A stretch of 64,000 bases of DNA from Mycobacterium sp. EPa45. GTDB lineage: Bacteria > Actinomycetota > Actinomycetes > Mycobacteriales > Mycobacteriaceae. Below, piece after piece: positions 36,441 to 45,565 of the stretch. Positions within the stretch are counted from its first letter, which is position 1; the number at the start of each line of letters is the position of its first letter. A model generated the notes under the pieces. That model worked only from the letters and a program-made list of their open reading frames with translations, was not told the origin of the DNA and ran no database searches. The stretch is taken from positions 1,240,001-1,304,000 of the forward strand of contig NZ_CP011773.1 in assembly GCF_001021385.1 (NCBI RefSeq), written 5' to 3'. Both the position numbers and the translations under genes were made by a program.

Positions 36441-37661
36441 ATGAACGCTGCTGTTCGTCCGTACGCCACCGCTGGTGTTGCGCTCGTGGGAGCGAGTGTC
36501 ATCGCGATTTCGCCGCTGGCACCGCCGATGCCCGGCGCCCAGGCGATGCAGCGAGCCGCGTCATCGGTCAGCGTTGAGCTCAGCGCCGCGGTGGACCCCA
36601 TCCAGAACTGGATCCAGGTTTTCCAGAAGTCTGCAGCAAATCTCAGTGCGCTCGGCCAGCAGATCGCCGCGAGTCCCGCGCCGATCCTCAGCCAGATCGT
36701 CGTCAACCAGATGGCCGCATTGAAGGCGTTGCAGGCGGCGTTTGATTCCAATTCGGCGGTCGTCAAGCAGATCGTCGACAGCATCCCCGGTGTGGTCGAT
36801 ACCGCTCGCAACCAGCTCCAGAGCGGCAACATCAAGGGCGCCGTCAGCACCATCAACGACCAAGTCGTGATTCCGCTTGTGCTGGCGGGCGTTACGGCCG
36901 TGTCCGATCTGACGAGGCCCCTCGTCAGCACGGTGAACAACTTCGCCAAGGCATTCGCCACGCTGCCCGAGGCGGTGTTCCAGGTGATCCTGCCCATCAC
37001 GTATCCGCTGGTGTCGACGATCAACGTCGTGGTTCAGGCAACGCAAGATGTGTACGACGGAGTGGTCGCCCGCGACCCGGGCGCCGTCGCCAACACTCTG
37101 GTGAACCTCCCCGCGAATCTGGTCGACGGTTTCCTCAACGGTTCGGGCACGATCCTCGGCGGATTCATCAATGCCCCGGGCCTCCTGACGCCGTACGACC
37201 CCTCGCTGGGGTTCCTGGCCAGCGGACCGATCTCCAGCCTGATCGCGCTGCGGGACGTCATCGCCCAAGCCATCGGGGCCACCCCGCCTCCTACGGCAGC
37301 GATCACCAGCGCCGCGGCGACGGTGCCCACCGCCGCCAAGACGGTCACCCTGTCCACCGCAGCCCCGGAGGCTACCGGCACGGCGTCGACCGCCAAGGGT
37401 GTCACCAAGGCTGCGTCGGAGAGCGCCGCTGAGTCCACCGATGCGGCCGATGCTGAAGCGACCGAATCCGCAACCGGCAGCACCGGTTCCACGACGACCG
37501 GCACCAAGGCCACCCCTTCCGGTTCGGCCACCGGCGGTTCCGACTCGTCGTCGAGCGACACCAAGGCGGGATCGTCGGCCACCGGCGGGAGCGATTCGAA
37601 GGCCAGTGCCGGCAAGAAAGGCTCGGGCAAGTCCGCCAGGTCCGCGAAGGCCAGCAAGTAA
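36441..37661 (+). CDS. gjpA: GjpA-like outer-membrane porin-type secreted protein
   Basis: 406 residues from the ATG at 36441, preceded by AAGGAGAG. The N-terminus VRPYATAGVALVGASVIAIS is the export signal typical of mycobacterial proteins annotated as outer membrane porin GjpA. An amphipathic helical mature region follows (QNWIQVFQKSAANL, NTLVNLPANLVDGFLNG), then a ~120-residue Ser/Thr/Ala/Gly-rich tail with a Lys-rich end (KGSGKSARSAKASK). A paralogue lies at 49455. Porin activity is a family-level annotation, not visible here. A hairpin terminator follows. Confidence 0.75.
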   Translation: MNAAVRPYATAGVALVGASVIAISPLAPPMPGAQAMQRAASSVSVELSAAVDPIQNWIQVFQKSAANLSALGQQIAASPAPILSQIVVNQMAALKALQAAFDSNSAVVKQIVDSIPGVVDTARNQLQSGNIKGAVSTINDQVVIPLVLAGVTAVSDLTRPLVSTVNNFAKAFATLPEAVFQVILPITYPLVSTINVVVQATQDVYDGVVARDPGAVANTLVNLPANLVDGFLNGSGTILGGFINAPGLLTPYDPSLGFLASGPISSLIALRDVIAQAIGATPPPTAAITSAAATVPTAAKTVTLSTAAPEATGTASTAKGVTKAASESAAESTDAADAEATESATGSTGSTTTGTKATPSGSATGGSDSSSSDTKAGSSATGGSDSKASAGKKGSGKSARSAKASK

Positions 37662-37673
37662 GTTCAGCCTCTC

Positions 37674-37714
37674 AGCGCCAGCCGGCCCTTCATGGCGAGG
37701 GGTCGGCTGGCGCT
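37674..37714. terminator. hairpin between convergent gjpA and SDR genes
   Basis: 11-bp perfect arms AGCGCCAGCCG (37674-37684) and CGGCTGGCGCT (37704-37714) around a 19-base loop that can pair further (GCCC/GGGG). It lies 12 bases after the gjpA stop and 9 before the SDR stop. Confidence 0.75.
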
Positions 37715-37723
37715 CTGGCTCTG

Positions 37724-38539
37724 TCAGACCTTGTTGAGCAGCCCGGCATCAACCGGTACGACCGTGCCGGTGACGTAGCGAGCGTCGTCGGAGGCAAGCC
37801 ACGCGACCGCATTGGCGACGTCGCGCGCTTCGACATAGTCCACGGGGATCGCGTTCTCCAACGCGCGCGCCATGGCCGGCTCGTACTTCTTGAGCATGCT
37901 GAGATCGCCGTTGTTGGCCATCGGTGTCGCAACGGTCGTCGGCGCGACGCTGTTGACGCGAATATAGTGCGGTGCAAGGTAATTGGCGTAGGTACGCATG
38001 ATGCCGATGACGCCGTGCTTGGCAGCGGTATACCCGAGCATCCCGCCCGAAACGACGGGGGTGCCGATGAGTCCACCGGTCGAACTGGTCAGGATGATCG
38101 ATCCGCCTCGATCCTGCGTGAGCATCGTCGGGACGGCGACGCGCACGGTGTTCCAGACGCCTTTCATGTTGACGTTCACCACGTCGTCCCACTGCTCTTC
38201 GTCGGTACTTTGGCCGCCGGGGCCGATCCCGGCGTTGGCGACTACAATGTCGACGCCGCCGAGTGCGGCCGCCCCGTCATCGAACGCTTTCTGAAGCGCC
38301 GGGAAATCCACGACATCGGCCTCGTGCGCCACAATGCGCCGGCCGAGGGACTCGACCTGTCGCACGGTCTCGTTCAGATCTTCTGGCTCCGACATCTTGT
38401 AGACCACGGTGGGGTATTGCGCGCACACGTCGATCGCGATGATGTCGGCGCCCTCCTCCGCAAGCCGCACCGCGTGCGCGCGCCCCTGTCCCCGGGCGGC
38501 ACCGGAAATGAAAGCGACCTTGTCGTCGAGCTTGCCCAT
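37724..38539 (-). CDS. short-chain dehydrogenase, mycofactocin-associated type
   Basis: 271 residues. The cofactor motif is GAARGQGRAHAVRLAEEGAD, with the NAGIG strand motif, Ser in ILTSSTGGLIG and YTAAKHG (Tyr/Lys). The insertion after the second strand (AIDVCAQYPTVVYKMSEPED) is typical of the TIGR03971 mycofactocin-coupled SDR group, whose NAD is held non-exchangeably and recycled by mycofactocin. Substrate probably a secondary or terpenoid alcohol; unproven. Monocistronic. Confidence 0.88.
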   Translation of the reverse strand: MGKLDDKVAFISGAARGQGRAHAVRLAEEGADIIAIDVCAQYPTVVYKMSEPEDLNETVRQVESLGRRIVAHEADVVDFPALQKAFDDGAAALGGVDIVVANAGIGPGGQSTDEEQWDDVVNVNMKGVWNTVRVAVPTMLTQDRGGSIILTSSTGGLIGTPVVSGGMLGYTAAKHGVIGIMRTYANYLAPHYIRVNSVAPTTVATPMANNGDLSMLKKYEPAMARALENAIPVDYVEARDVANAVAWLASDDARYVTGTVVPVDAGLLNKV

Positions 38540-38704
38540 AATTGCTCCTGTTCAGATAGGTGCCGACCTGCCCTGGGGCTGCACGGACTCAGTTTGAGCG
38601 ACTGCTCAGCGTTCTGCAAGGATGAGATCGGTCGCCCAGGAGCCGACAACCCGGGCACTGGGACAAATCCGTCCAGGGCCCGTTCGGCTGCCTACCATCA
38701 GCCG

Positions 38705-39607
38705 ATGCGCGGATCCAAGATCTTGATCACCGGAGCAAGCGGCCAAGTCGCCACTCCTGTCGCCATCGCCCTGGCGGCCGACAACGAGGTATGGGGCATC
38801 GCCCGCTTTACCGATTCGGCCGCGCGGAACCGCCTCGAGAAGGCCGGCGTCCGGTGCGAGGCCGTCAACATGGCTGCCGGAGATTTCACCGGGCTCCCGT
38901 CCGACTTCGACTACGTCCTGAACCTGGCGGTGGCCAAGAGCGGTCGCTGGGACAAAGACATCGCAGCCAACGCAGAATCGGCGGGCCTGCTCATGGCGCA
39001 CTGTCGAAGCGCGAAAGCGTTCCTGCACTGTTCATCCGGGGCCGTCTACGATCCGCCGGACGACGAACTACGCACCGAGCGCAGCGTTTACGGCGACAAC
39101 CACAAACCCCTGCTGCCCACGTACTCCATCACCAAGATCGCCGGTGAAGTCGTCGTCGCAACCATGGCGCGTGCGCTGGGAGTGCCGGCCACCATCGCGC
39201 GCCTCAACGTCCCCTACGGCGACAACGGCGGCTGGCCGCTGTTCCACTTGGACATGATGCTGGGCGGCATGCCGATACCCGTCCCGCCGGGCGGCTCCGC
39301 CGTCTACAACCCGATACACGAGGACGACATCATCGCGATGATCCCGAAACTGCTTGAGGTGGCGTCGGTTCCGGTGACCACCGTCAACTGGGGAGGTGAC
39401 CAATACGTCAGCCTCCAGGAGTGGTGCACCTACCTCGGATCGCTTGTCGGCAAGGAACCGGTGTTCGAGGAGACCGATCAGACGCTGCGTGGAAATCCGT
39501 TGGACGTCACCAAGATGCACGAGCTCATCGGGGCAACGACCGTCGACTGGCGTGACGGAATGCGCCGCATGGCAGCCACGTTCCATCCGGAGCTCGTCGG
39601 CGCGTAG
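38705..39607 (+). CDS. NAD-dependent epimerase/dehydratase family protein
   Basis: 300 residues, extended-SDR fold. GASGQVATPVAIAL is the GxxGxxG NAD site; LHCSSGAVYDPP supplies Ser, and PTYSITKIAGEVVV the YxxxK pair. Start ATG at 38705; the frame is open far upstream, but that region overlaps the divergent SDR gene. Substrate unknown. It may form an operon with the following methyltransferase (137 bases apart). Confidence 0.86.
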   Translation: MRGSKILITGASGQVATPVAIALAADNEVWGIARFTDSAARNRLEKAGVRCEAVNMAAGDFTGLPSDFDYVLNLAVAKSGRWDKDIAANAESAGLLMAHCRSAKAFLHCSSGAVYDPPDDELRTERSVYGDNHKPLLPTYSITKIAGEVVVATMARALGVPATIARLNVPYGDNGGWPLFHLDMMLGGMPIPVPPGGSAVYNPIHEDDIIAMIPKLLEVASVPVTTVNWGGDQYVSLQEWCTYLGSLVGKEPVFEETDQTLRGNPLDVTKMHELIGATTVDWRDGMRRMAATFHPELVGA

Positions 39608-39744
39608 CGTGCGCAGTCGAGAAGCTCTCCGAAACGGCGCCGTCAGCGAAATAACCGACGGACCGACTTCTACCGCGTAGGGTGCGAGCCACCACTCACA
39701 GTGATTCGCTTCACGCATCCCTCAGACGGGAGGGCAGACGCAGC

Positions 39745-40632
39745 ATGCCCGACAACAACTCCACTTCAACGATGCGGCCTCATTTCGAGGACATCCAAGC
39801 TCACTACGATTTGTCCGATGACTTCTTCGGCCTGTTCCAGGATCCGTCGCGGACGTACAGCTGCGCCTACTTCGAACCCGCGGACCTGTCCCTCGAAGAG
39901 GCCCAGATCGCGAAGATCGATCTGAACCTCGACAAGCTCGACCTGAGCCCGGGTATGACGCTGCTCGACATCGGCTGCGGGTGGGGCGCCACCATGAAAC
40001 GGGCGATGGAGAAGTACGACGTCAACGTCGTCGGGCTCACGTTGTCGAAAAACCAGCACGCGCACACTACGAAGCTCCTCGAGACGGTCGATTCCGAGCG
40101 TACGTATGACGTCCAGCTGCACGGCTGGGAAGAGTTCAGTGAACCCGTCGACCGCATCGTGTCGATCGAGGCTTTCGAGCACTTCGGCTTCGAGCGCTAC
40201 GACCACTATTTCAAGAACTGCTTCAACATCTTGCCGGACGACGGGCGGATGACGATCCAGAGCACCACCAGCTACCACCCGTACGACATGGCCGAGCGCG
40301 GCAAGCCCATCACGTTCGAAGGCCTGCGGTTCGTCAAGTTCATCCTCACCGAGATCTTTCCGGGCGGCCGCATTCCGACGGCCACCATGATGCAAGAGCG
40401 GGGCGAGGCGGCCGGATTCACCGTCCCCGAGGTGCTGTCGTTGCGGCCGCACTACATCAAGACCCTCGGTATTTGGGGTGACGCACTGGAAGCCAACCGG
40501 GACAAGGCAATCGAGATCCAGTCCGAAGAAGTCTATGACCGCTACATGAAGTACCTCCGGGGTTGCCGGGGGATGTTCACCGACGAGTACTGCGACGTCA
40601 ACCTCGTTACCTATCTGAAACCCGCGGCCTAG
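39745..40632 (+). CDS. cyclopropane-fatty-acyl/mycolic acid methyltransferase family protein
   Basis: 295 residues, CmaA/MmaA-type SAM methyltransferase acting on acyl double bonds of mycolates or phospholipids. [19 protein letters not shown] is the family N-terminus, LDIGCGWG (74-81) the SAM motif, and SIEAFEHFG and [14 protein letters not shown] the substrate-channel segments. Start ATG at 39745. Which mycolate position it acts on cannot be told from sequence alone. Confidence 0.92.
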   Translation: MPDNNSTSTMRPHFEDIQAHYDLSDDFFGLFQDPSRTYSCAYFEPADLSLEEAQIAKIDLNLDKLDLSPGMTLLDIGCGWGATMKRAMEKYDVNVVGLTLSKNQHAHTTKLLETVDSERTYDVQLHGWEEFSEPVDRIVSIEAFEHFGFERYDHYFKNCFNILPDDGRMTIQSTTSYHPYDMAERGKPITFEGLRFVKFILTEIFPGGRIPTATMMQERGEAAGFTVPEVLSLRPHYIKTLGIWGDALEANRDKAIEIQSEEVYDRYMKYLRGCRGMFTDEYCDVNLVTYLKPAA

Positions 40633-41055
40633 CAAGCGGGGCGGCGGCGATCGTCGCGGAAGTGTCAGCAGCGGCGACCGAGTATGCCAGGGACCGCAGT
40701 CCGGGGTTATGACGACAGCGTCAAAAATGTGGTCAAGCCGCTGCGCGACAGGGTTTTTGATGTCACGACGCCCGAGTTCGCCATGGGCATCTGCACTGTC
40801 AGCAGCGCCAGTCCCGCGGTTGGGGCCATCGGTCGACCGATGATGGCTCCCGCGCCAGAGACACGCGACCTTTCACTGCCAACCCTAGTGCTTCGGCGCG
40901 TCGTTCGGCCGTTGCGTCAGTGTCGCGGCCGGAAAGCCCTCTAGCTGCGGCGTTGCCCGGGCTGGCGGGTGCGCCGGGCCGATTGGTCGTGAGACCGGAC
41001 ACCTTCGGCTGATCAATTCCGCGCCTTCGGGCGGTCCCTGCTTTATGGTCGAGCC
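40633..41055. other. 423-base intergenic stretch with no supported gene
   Basis: Short frames are present on both strands but have no start signals, family features or consistent codon use. No hairpin or palindrome stands out. Confidence 0.6.
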
Positions 41056-41859
41056 GTGCCCGAATTGGATCGCCGAAGCATGATGTTGATGTCGGGGCTG
41101 GGCCTGCTGGCCGCCGCAATCCCGCTCCCAAGCGCCCACGCGGAGGCGCCCTACCTATTCCAGGACGATTTCGACGGACCGTCGGGGTCGGCCCCCAATC
41201 CGGCCAACTGGTCGATCCAGAACTGGCAGGACGACGTCTGGCCGCCGGTCGAGAGCCAGTACCGCGACGACCGCCGCAATGTCTTCCTCGACGGAAATTC
41301 CAATCTGGTGCTCCTGGCCACCAGAGAAGACGATCAATACTTCAGCGGCAAGGTACGCGGGAACTGGCGGGTCCCCATGGGCCACACCTGGGAAGCGCGG
41401 GTCAAGCTCGACTGCTTGACCTCGGGAGCCTGGCCGGCGTTCTGGACCGTCAACGAAGACCCGCTGCCCGACGGCGAGGTCGACATCGTCGAGTTCTACG
41501 GCAACCGCAGCTGGGCGCCGGGAACCACCGTCCACGCCGCATCGAACGGCAAGACGTGGGAAAGCAAGTCCATTGCCGGGCTGGTCGACGGCGCCTGGCA
41601 CAACTGGCGAATGCGCTGGGACGCCGACGGTTTCAAGTTCTGGCGCGATTACGTCGACGGCGCAAAGCCCTACTTCACGGTGCCACCGAAGCCAATCCCG
41701 GTGCACGGCAACCCGACGGACCTCCGTTGGCCGTTCAATAACCCCGGTTATTGGATGGCGCCGATGTTCACCCTCGCGGTTGGCGGACCCGGTGGCGGTG
41801 ATCCCGCTCTGGGTAACTTCCCAGCTGCGATGCTCGTCGACTGGATCCGCGTCTGGTAG
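41056..41859 (+). CDS. Tat-exported glycoside hydrolase family 16 enzyme
   Basis: 267 residues. The N-terminus LDRRSMMLMSGLGLLAAAIP...AHA is a twin-arginine signal. The mature part is a GH16 jelly roll: LFQDDFDGPSGS, then the catalytic ExDxxE motif GEVDIVEFYG (Glu141, Asp143, Glu146), then AWHNWRMRWDADGFKFW and LVDWIRVW. Expected to cleave a beta-1,3- or 1,3/1,4-glucan outside the cell; M. tuberculosis Rv0315 is a remembered relative. GTG start at 41056. Confidence 0.92.
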   Translation: MPELDRRSMMLMSGLGLLAAAIPLPSAHAEAPYLFQDDFDGPSGSAPNPANWSIQNWQDDVWPPVESQYRDDRRNVFLDGNSNLVLLATREDDQYFSGKVRGNWRVPMGHTWEARVKLDCLTSGAWPAFWTVNEDPLPDGEVDIVEFYGNRSWAPGTTVHAASNGKTWESKSIAGLVDGAWHNWRMRWDADGFKFWRDYVDGAKPYFTVPPKPIPVHGNPTDLRWPFNNPGYWMAPMFTLAVGGPGGGDPALGNFPAAMLVDWIRVW

Positions 41860-41926
41860 CGACGGCCCCCAGGGGAGACGCCACCTTCCTGTCCCGGTGA
41901 GCGATGATTTGGCTCGTTCGCCGGTG

Positions 41927-42190
41927 TTATATCGGCGACGGCGATTCCGGGGTCTGTGCGGCGGTGACGCCTGCCTTGTGCGCGCCGGGGGTATCCGGCA
42001 TCTCGTGGCGACCCCCGCCGGAGCGGCGCTGGACGAACCACACAACTGCACCCACTGCCAAGATCGCACCCACGATGACCGTCGGCCATACCAATGTCTG
42101 CGCCAGCCAAACCCGCCGCTGAAGTCTGACGATGCGCTTCTCGGCGTGCTGAAGTCGGGCGAGCTTATCCATGGGTCCATTAATGCCCAC
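41927..42190 (-). CDS. small single-pass membrane protein
   Basis: 87 residues from a GTG, or 81 from the ATG at 42172. A charged N-terminal helix (MDKLARLQHAEKRIVRLQRR) leads into one membrane span (LVWPTVIVGAILAVGAVVWFV) and a polar tail. No family recognised and weak ribosome-binding site. Opposite strand to the flanking genes. Confidence 0.4.
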   Translation of the reverse strand: MGINGPMDKLARLQHAEKRIVRLQRRVWLAQTLVWPTVIVGAILAVGAVVWFVQRRSGGGRHEMPDTPGAHKAGVTAAQTPESPSPI

Positions 42191-42259
42191 GATCAGTCGC
42201 CGGAAAACCGCCGCCAGAATTTGGAATCGGTAGCCACGCCGGCATCGTGTGATTGCGGC

Positions 42260-42853
42260 ATGACGCTCGCACGACCCGCAACACTCCTGCTGACGGTTGT
42301 TCTGCTCGCCGGTTGTTCTGCGCAGGGGAACCCCGCGCAGCCCCCACCGACGGCAGTATCGGCGACTACATCGGCTGCGGCCGCGGCGACGCCGCCACCT
42401 GTCGCGACGGCCACCGTCACTGTTACGGCGACGCCAGTTCCCGGCCCGCAGTCGACCCCGACTGCGTCGGCTGGGTGCGCAGGCGATGGCCTGGCAGTTA
42501 CCGCTGGGCCCTTGGAGTCAGCGCAGACGCAACGTCACGTCACCGTGTCCTTCACGAACACATCGGCGCATCCCTGCACACTCGTCGGCTTTCCGGGGGC
42601 CGACCTCGTCACGCCGGCCGGTGGAGTGCTGATCAATGTGCCACGCCGCCCTGCCAATGCAGCACATCACCTCACGCTCAACCCTGGTGACACCGCCACC
42701 GCGGACGTCTCGGCATCGACGATCGACTCCGCGACGGGCCAGACGTGTGCACGGTGGGGCGCCTTGGTCGTCACCGCACCGAATGACGATGTGCCCCATG
42801 CGATGAGCGTCGATGTGCCGATCTGCGACGCGACGGTCAGCGCGGTCGACTGA
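42260..42853 (+). CDS. DUF4232 lipoprotein
   Basis: 197 residues. Signal peptide with lipobox LLAGCS (Cys about 19), then a Pro/Thr/Ala-rich linker to ~70. A DUF4232-type beta-sandwich follows: HVTVSFTNTSAHPCTLVGFPG, ALVVTAPNDDV, VDVPICDATVS. Four Cys in the mature domain could pair. Envelope-anchored; function unknown. Confidence 0.8.
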   Translation: MTLARPATLLLTVVLLAGCSAQGNPAQPPPTAVSATTSAAAAATPPPVATATVTVTATPVPGPQSTPTASAGCAGDGLAVTAGPLESAQTQRHVTVSFTNTSAHPCTLVGFPGADLVTPAGGVLINVPRRPANAAHHLTLNPGDTATADVSASTIDSATGQTCARWGALVVTAPNDDVPHAMSVDVPICDATVSAVD

Positions 42854-42866
42854 AGCCGCCCCGCGG

Positions 42867-43589
42867 CTACGGGCAACCGCCGGCCGGGGTGGTGACCACC
42901 AGGTCGTCGCTACCACCGGCGTTGGCATGCGAGCCGCAGTACGCGGTGGCCTGATTGTTGTCGCCGTTCCCCGCGAACGCCACGCTGCCGCTGCCGTCAG
43001 CGGTGGCCTGGTTTCTGTCACCGCCGCTCACCGAGGCGGTGCTGCCGTTGTCCGCATCAGCGATATTGAGCTTGCCCCCGGAAATCGTTGCAGTGCCGCC
43101 ATTATGGGCCTGCGCTGTGGTGAAAATCCCGTCTTGGGTGATTGCGGTGCTGTCGTTGTCGGCGCTGGCGAAGTTCAAGACGCCACCGGTGGCTTTGGCC
43201 GTGCTGTTGTGGTCGGCCACCGCGACGTTGAACAGACCCCCGCCGCCGGCGTACGCACTACTGCCCGCACCCGCCACCGCAAAATTGAACCCGGGATCCG
43301 AAGTCGCTGTCGCGGTGCCGGATTGGACCACGGTGTGTCCGTTGAACGACAAGGCGAAATCCGCAGCAGGTCGCGGTTCGGCCGCGGCGCGAACACGCGC
43401 GGTGGCTCGGCTGCGGGGCCCGGCCTGAGGCTTGGCATTCGTCGCCGTCTGTGTGTGCGCGTTGCCGGTCCCGCCGCTAGGCGGTGATGCCGAAGCGACC
43501 GGCGCGCCGAGGCCAAGTGCGATCAGCGGCCCGCCGACCCACACCGCACAGACCTTTGCCACAAACGAAGGGCTACAGCTCGATCTCAC
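42867..43589 (-). CDS. secreted protein of 18-residue beta-solenoid-like repeats
   Basis: 240 residues with a signal peptide (about 1-35, ending APVASASP), then an Arg/Ala/Pro-rich linker to ~75. Six successive units of 18 residues (the last 19) follow, for example STAKATGGVLNFASADND, GTATISGGKLNIADADNG and STASVSGGDRNQATADGS. Consensus STAxxxGGxLNxAxADNG. The tail has two Cys (TAYCG, GGCP). The regular period suits a parallel beta-helix. No known family recognised. Convergent with the DUF4232 gene. Confidence 0.65.
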   Translation of the reverse strand: MRSSCSPSFVAKVCAVWVGGPLIALGLGAPVASASPPSGGTGNAHTQTATNAKPQAGPRSRATARVRAAAEPRPAADFALSFNGHTVVQSGTATATSDPGFNFAVAGAGSSAYAGGGGLFNVAVADHNSTAKATGGVLNFASADNDSTAITQDGIFTTAQAHNGGTATISGGKLNIADADNGSTASVSGGDRNQATADGSGSVAFAGNGDNNQATAYCGSHANAGGSDDLVVTTPAGGCP

Positions 43590-43729
43590 GATGGCGTCCC
43601 TAACTACCGAGGTAGACCCGACTCGACTGCGACTGTAGTCAGACGTTTACGCTGATGCAAATACCGGCACGGTTGCTGTGTCGTATTTGAATCGGCCCCA
43701 CAGGGAAAGATCGGCTGCCGGCCGGGCAG

Positions 43730-44782
43730 CTAGCGGTGGACGCCGGTCGTGCGAAATCGACTTCGGTACGAGCTCGGTGAAACGCCCAGAGCGCGGCGAA
43801 AAGTGCGGCGCATAGTGTCGGCCGAACCGAAGCCCGCTCGCCGTGCGACGGCTTCTTGTCCGTGATCTCCGGTCGCCAGCAATACTTTCGCCGCCTCCAG
43901 GCGGGCCTGCTCGACGAACCGGGCAGGGGTCAACCCGACTTGATCGTGGAACATGCGAACCAAGTGCCGCTCGCTCACGGCGGCGCGTTCCGCCATCGCG
44001 GCGATGGAGTGATCGGCTCCTGGGTCGGCCACCACCGCATCGAGGATCTCGCGGAGTCCGCGTGATACCGGCAAGGCCGATTCGGTCCAGACGCTGAACT
44101 GAGCCTGGCCGCCTGGACGCTGCAGGAACACAACCATCCACCGCGCTACCCGCCGGGCCACGTCGGCACCGTAGTCGCTTTCCACCATGGCCAGCCCCAG
44201 ATCCACGCCCGCGCTGATGCCCGCTCCGGTGATGAACGGGCCATCCTGTACGAACAACGAATCCGGGTCGACCTCGACGTGCGGATAAATGCGGGCCAGT
44301 TCCTGGCAATGGGCCCAATGCGTGGTCGCTCGGCGGCCGTCAAGCAGTCCCAGGGCGGCAAGGACGAATGCCCCGGTGCACACCGACGCCACTCGGCGTG
44401 CCCGTGGCGCCAATTCGCCCACCATCTCCAAAGCCGCCGACACCACGTCCGGGGTCTGCTCCTCGGGGATGTCATGCTCCCCGGGCGTGAAGTTGAAGTC
44501 CGGCGGCACACCGCCCGGGACGATCAACGTGTCGAAACGGTCCGGCACGTCGGCCAGCGGCATGTCGACTTTGAGCGTCACGAACGAGGTCGTGTCTACG
44601 GGATCACCGGTCAACGACGCCAAGATGACTCGGTAGCGTGCGCCAAAGTCGTTGGCGCGCGCGAAGATCTCCAGCGGCGCGGCGACATCCTGCAGCGTTA
44701 CCTTGTCGTACAACGCGAACACGACGGTCTTGGGCGCCTTCGCTTCTGTGGCCGGCTGTCGCGGCCGATTCTCGTCGGACAC
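43730..44782 (-). CDS. GlxA-family regulator (DJ-1/PfpI domain + AraC HTH)
   Basis: 350 residues from the GTG at 44782, which has AAAGGG upstream; the frame is open further to 44926. The N-terminal DJ-1/PfpI-like domain has FALYDKVTLQDVAAPLEIF and the nucleophile-elbow-like SVCTGAFVLAALGLLDGRRATTHW. The C-terminal AraC double HTH has SIAAMAERAAVSERHLVRMF and AVARRAGFGSADTMRRTFRRALG. Divergent from the nitrile hydratase operon, so the likely activator of it. Confidence 0.9.
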   Translation of the reverse strand: MSDENRPRQPATEAKAPKTVVFALYDKVTLQDVAAPLEIFARANDFGARYRVILASLTGDPVDTTSFVTLKVDMPLADVPDRFDTLIVPGGVPPDFNFTPGEHDIPEEQTPDVVSAALEMVGELAPRARRVASVCTGAFVLAALGLLDGRRATTHWAHCQELARIYPHVEVDPDSLFVQDGPFITGAGISAGVDLGLAMVESDYGADVARRVARWMVVFLQRPGGQAQFSVWTESALPVSRGLREILDAVVADPGADHSIAAMAERAAVSERHLVRMFHDQVGLTPARFVEQARLEAAKVLLATGDHGQEAVARRAGFGSADTMRRTFRRALGVSPSSYRSRFRTTGVHR

Positions 44783-45034
44783 GTGCGCTGCCCTTTCGTG
44801 ATCCCCGTCAATATGATGCGCCACATTGTTCGCCCTGTCCGCGAGAAGTGCCTGCCGTCGAGCGCGGGGCCGCGCTGCGAGGTCCGAAACTGCCCGATTT
44901 GTGTCCGGTCCTGCTGCCCAGAGCAATCCTCGCGTAACACCAACGAAACCCAGTGGCGTGAGCCTTATTTCACGGTCTTTGGCTCCGATGTCGCACCAAG
45001 GGCACGGCGGATCGTATCCCTGGAAGGTGAACCC

Positions 45035-45565
45035 ATGGATTCTCGGACAGCCTTGACGCTGAGCATCGGCGTCCTCGGCGGCGTGGCAGTCGCTTTCACT
45101 GCCGAAGTCATCACAGTGCCCATCTGGGTGGTTTTTCTGGCTTGGGCATCGTTCTTCTTCGTCGGTGGCGGTGTCACCGGTTGGATCCGATCGGTCTCGT
45201 CGAACCTCGTCGGCGTGGTGATCGCGTCGGCAAGCCTGTATGCCGCCTACCTCATGGGCGGCAGCCTGCTGGTCACTGCGATCGCGGTGGGTGTCGGCAG
45301 CGCGGTTATGGTGCAGGCGTCCTGGCTGCCGCTGCTGGCCACCACGCCCGCCGTCGTCGTCGGATTCGCCTCAACAGTCTCGACGGTCGCCGGCCGAGGC
45401 AATGACATCACCGTCACCACCGTCTCGCACCCCGGCCTGGTCGCTGCCGTGGCGTGCGTCCTCGGTGCATCCTTCGGGTTGCTGTCCGAGTACCTGGCCA
45501 CCGCGATGACGAAGAAGCCCGCGGTAGACACCGCACCACCGTCGACGGAAGGAAGCCCCGCCTGA
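45035..45565 (+). CDS. DUF1097-family membrane protein
   Basis: 176 residues from the ATG at 45035 (GGAAGG upstream). Five hydrophobic helices: LSIGVLGGVAVAFTAEVI, IWVVFLAWASFFFVGGG, LVGVVIASASLYAAY, LVTAIAVGVGSAVMV, LVAAVACVLGASFGLL. A Lys/Thr-rich tail follows. First gene of the nitrile hydratase operon, sharing one base with nthB (TGATG); it may serve nitrile or amide passage, but this is only inferred from position. Confidence 0.75.
   Translation: MDSRTALTLSIGVLGGVAVAFTAEVITVPIWVVFLAWASFFFVGGGVTGWIRSVSSNLVGVVIASASLYAAYLMGGSLLVTAIAVGVGSAVMVQASWLPLLATTPAVVVGFASTVSTVAGRGNDITVTTVSHPGLVAAVACVLGASFGLLSEYLATAMTKKPAVDTAPPSTEGSPA

Noticed and set aside
40142..40168. TGAACC followed by CGTGTC inside the mycolate methyltransferase gene, considered as a third SigL promoter
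   Set aside because: The spacer is 12 bases instead of 16 and it lies in the middle of a coding sequence.
40684..40944. An 86-codon plus-strand frame between the mycolate methyltransferase and GH16 genes
   Set aside because: No ribosome-binding site, no hydrophobic or family pattern; the region has no codon-usage consistency.
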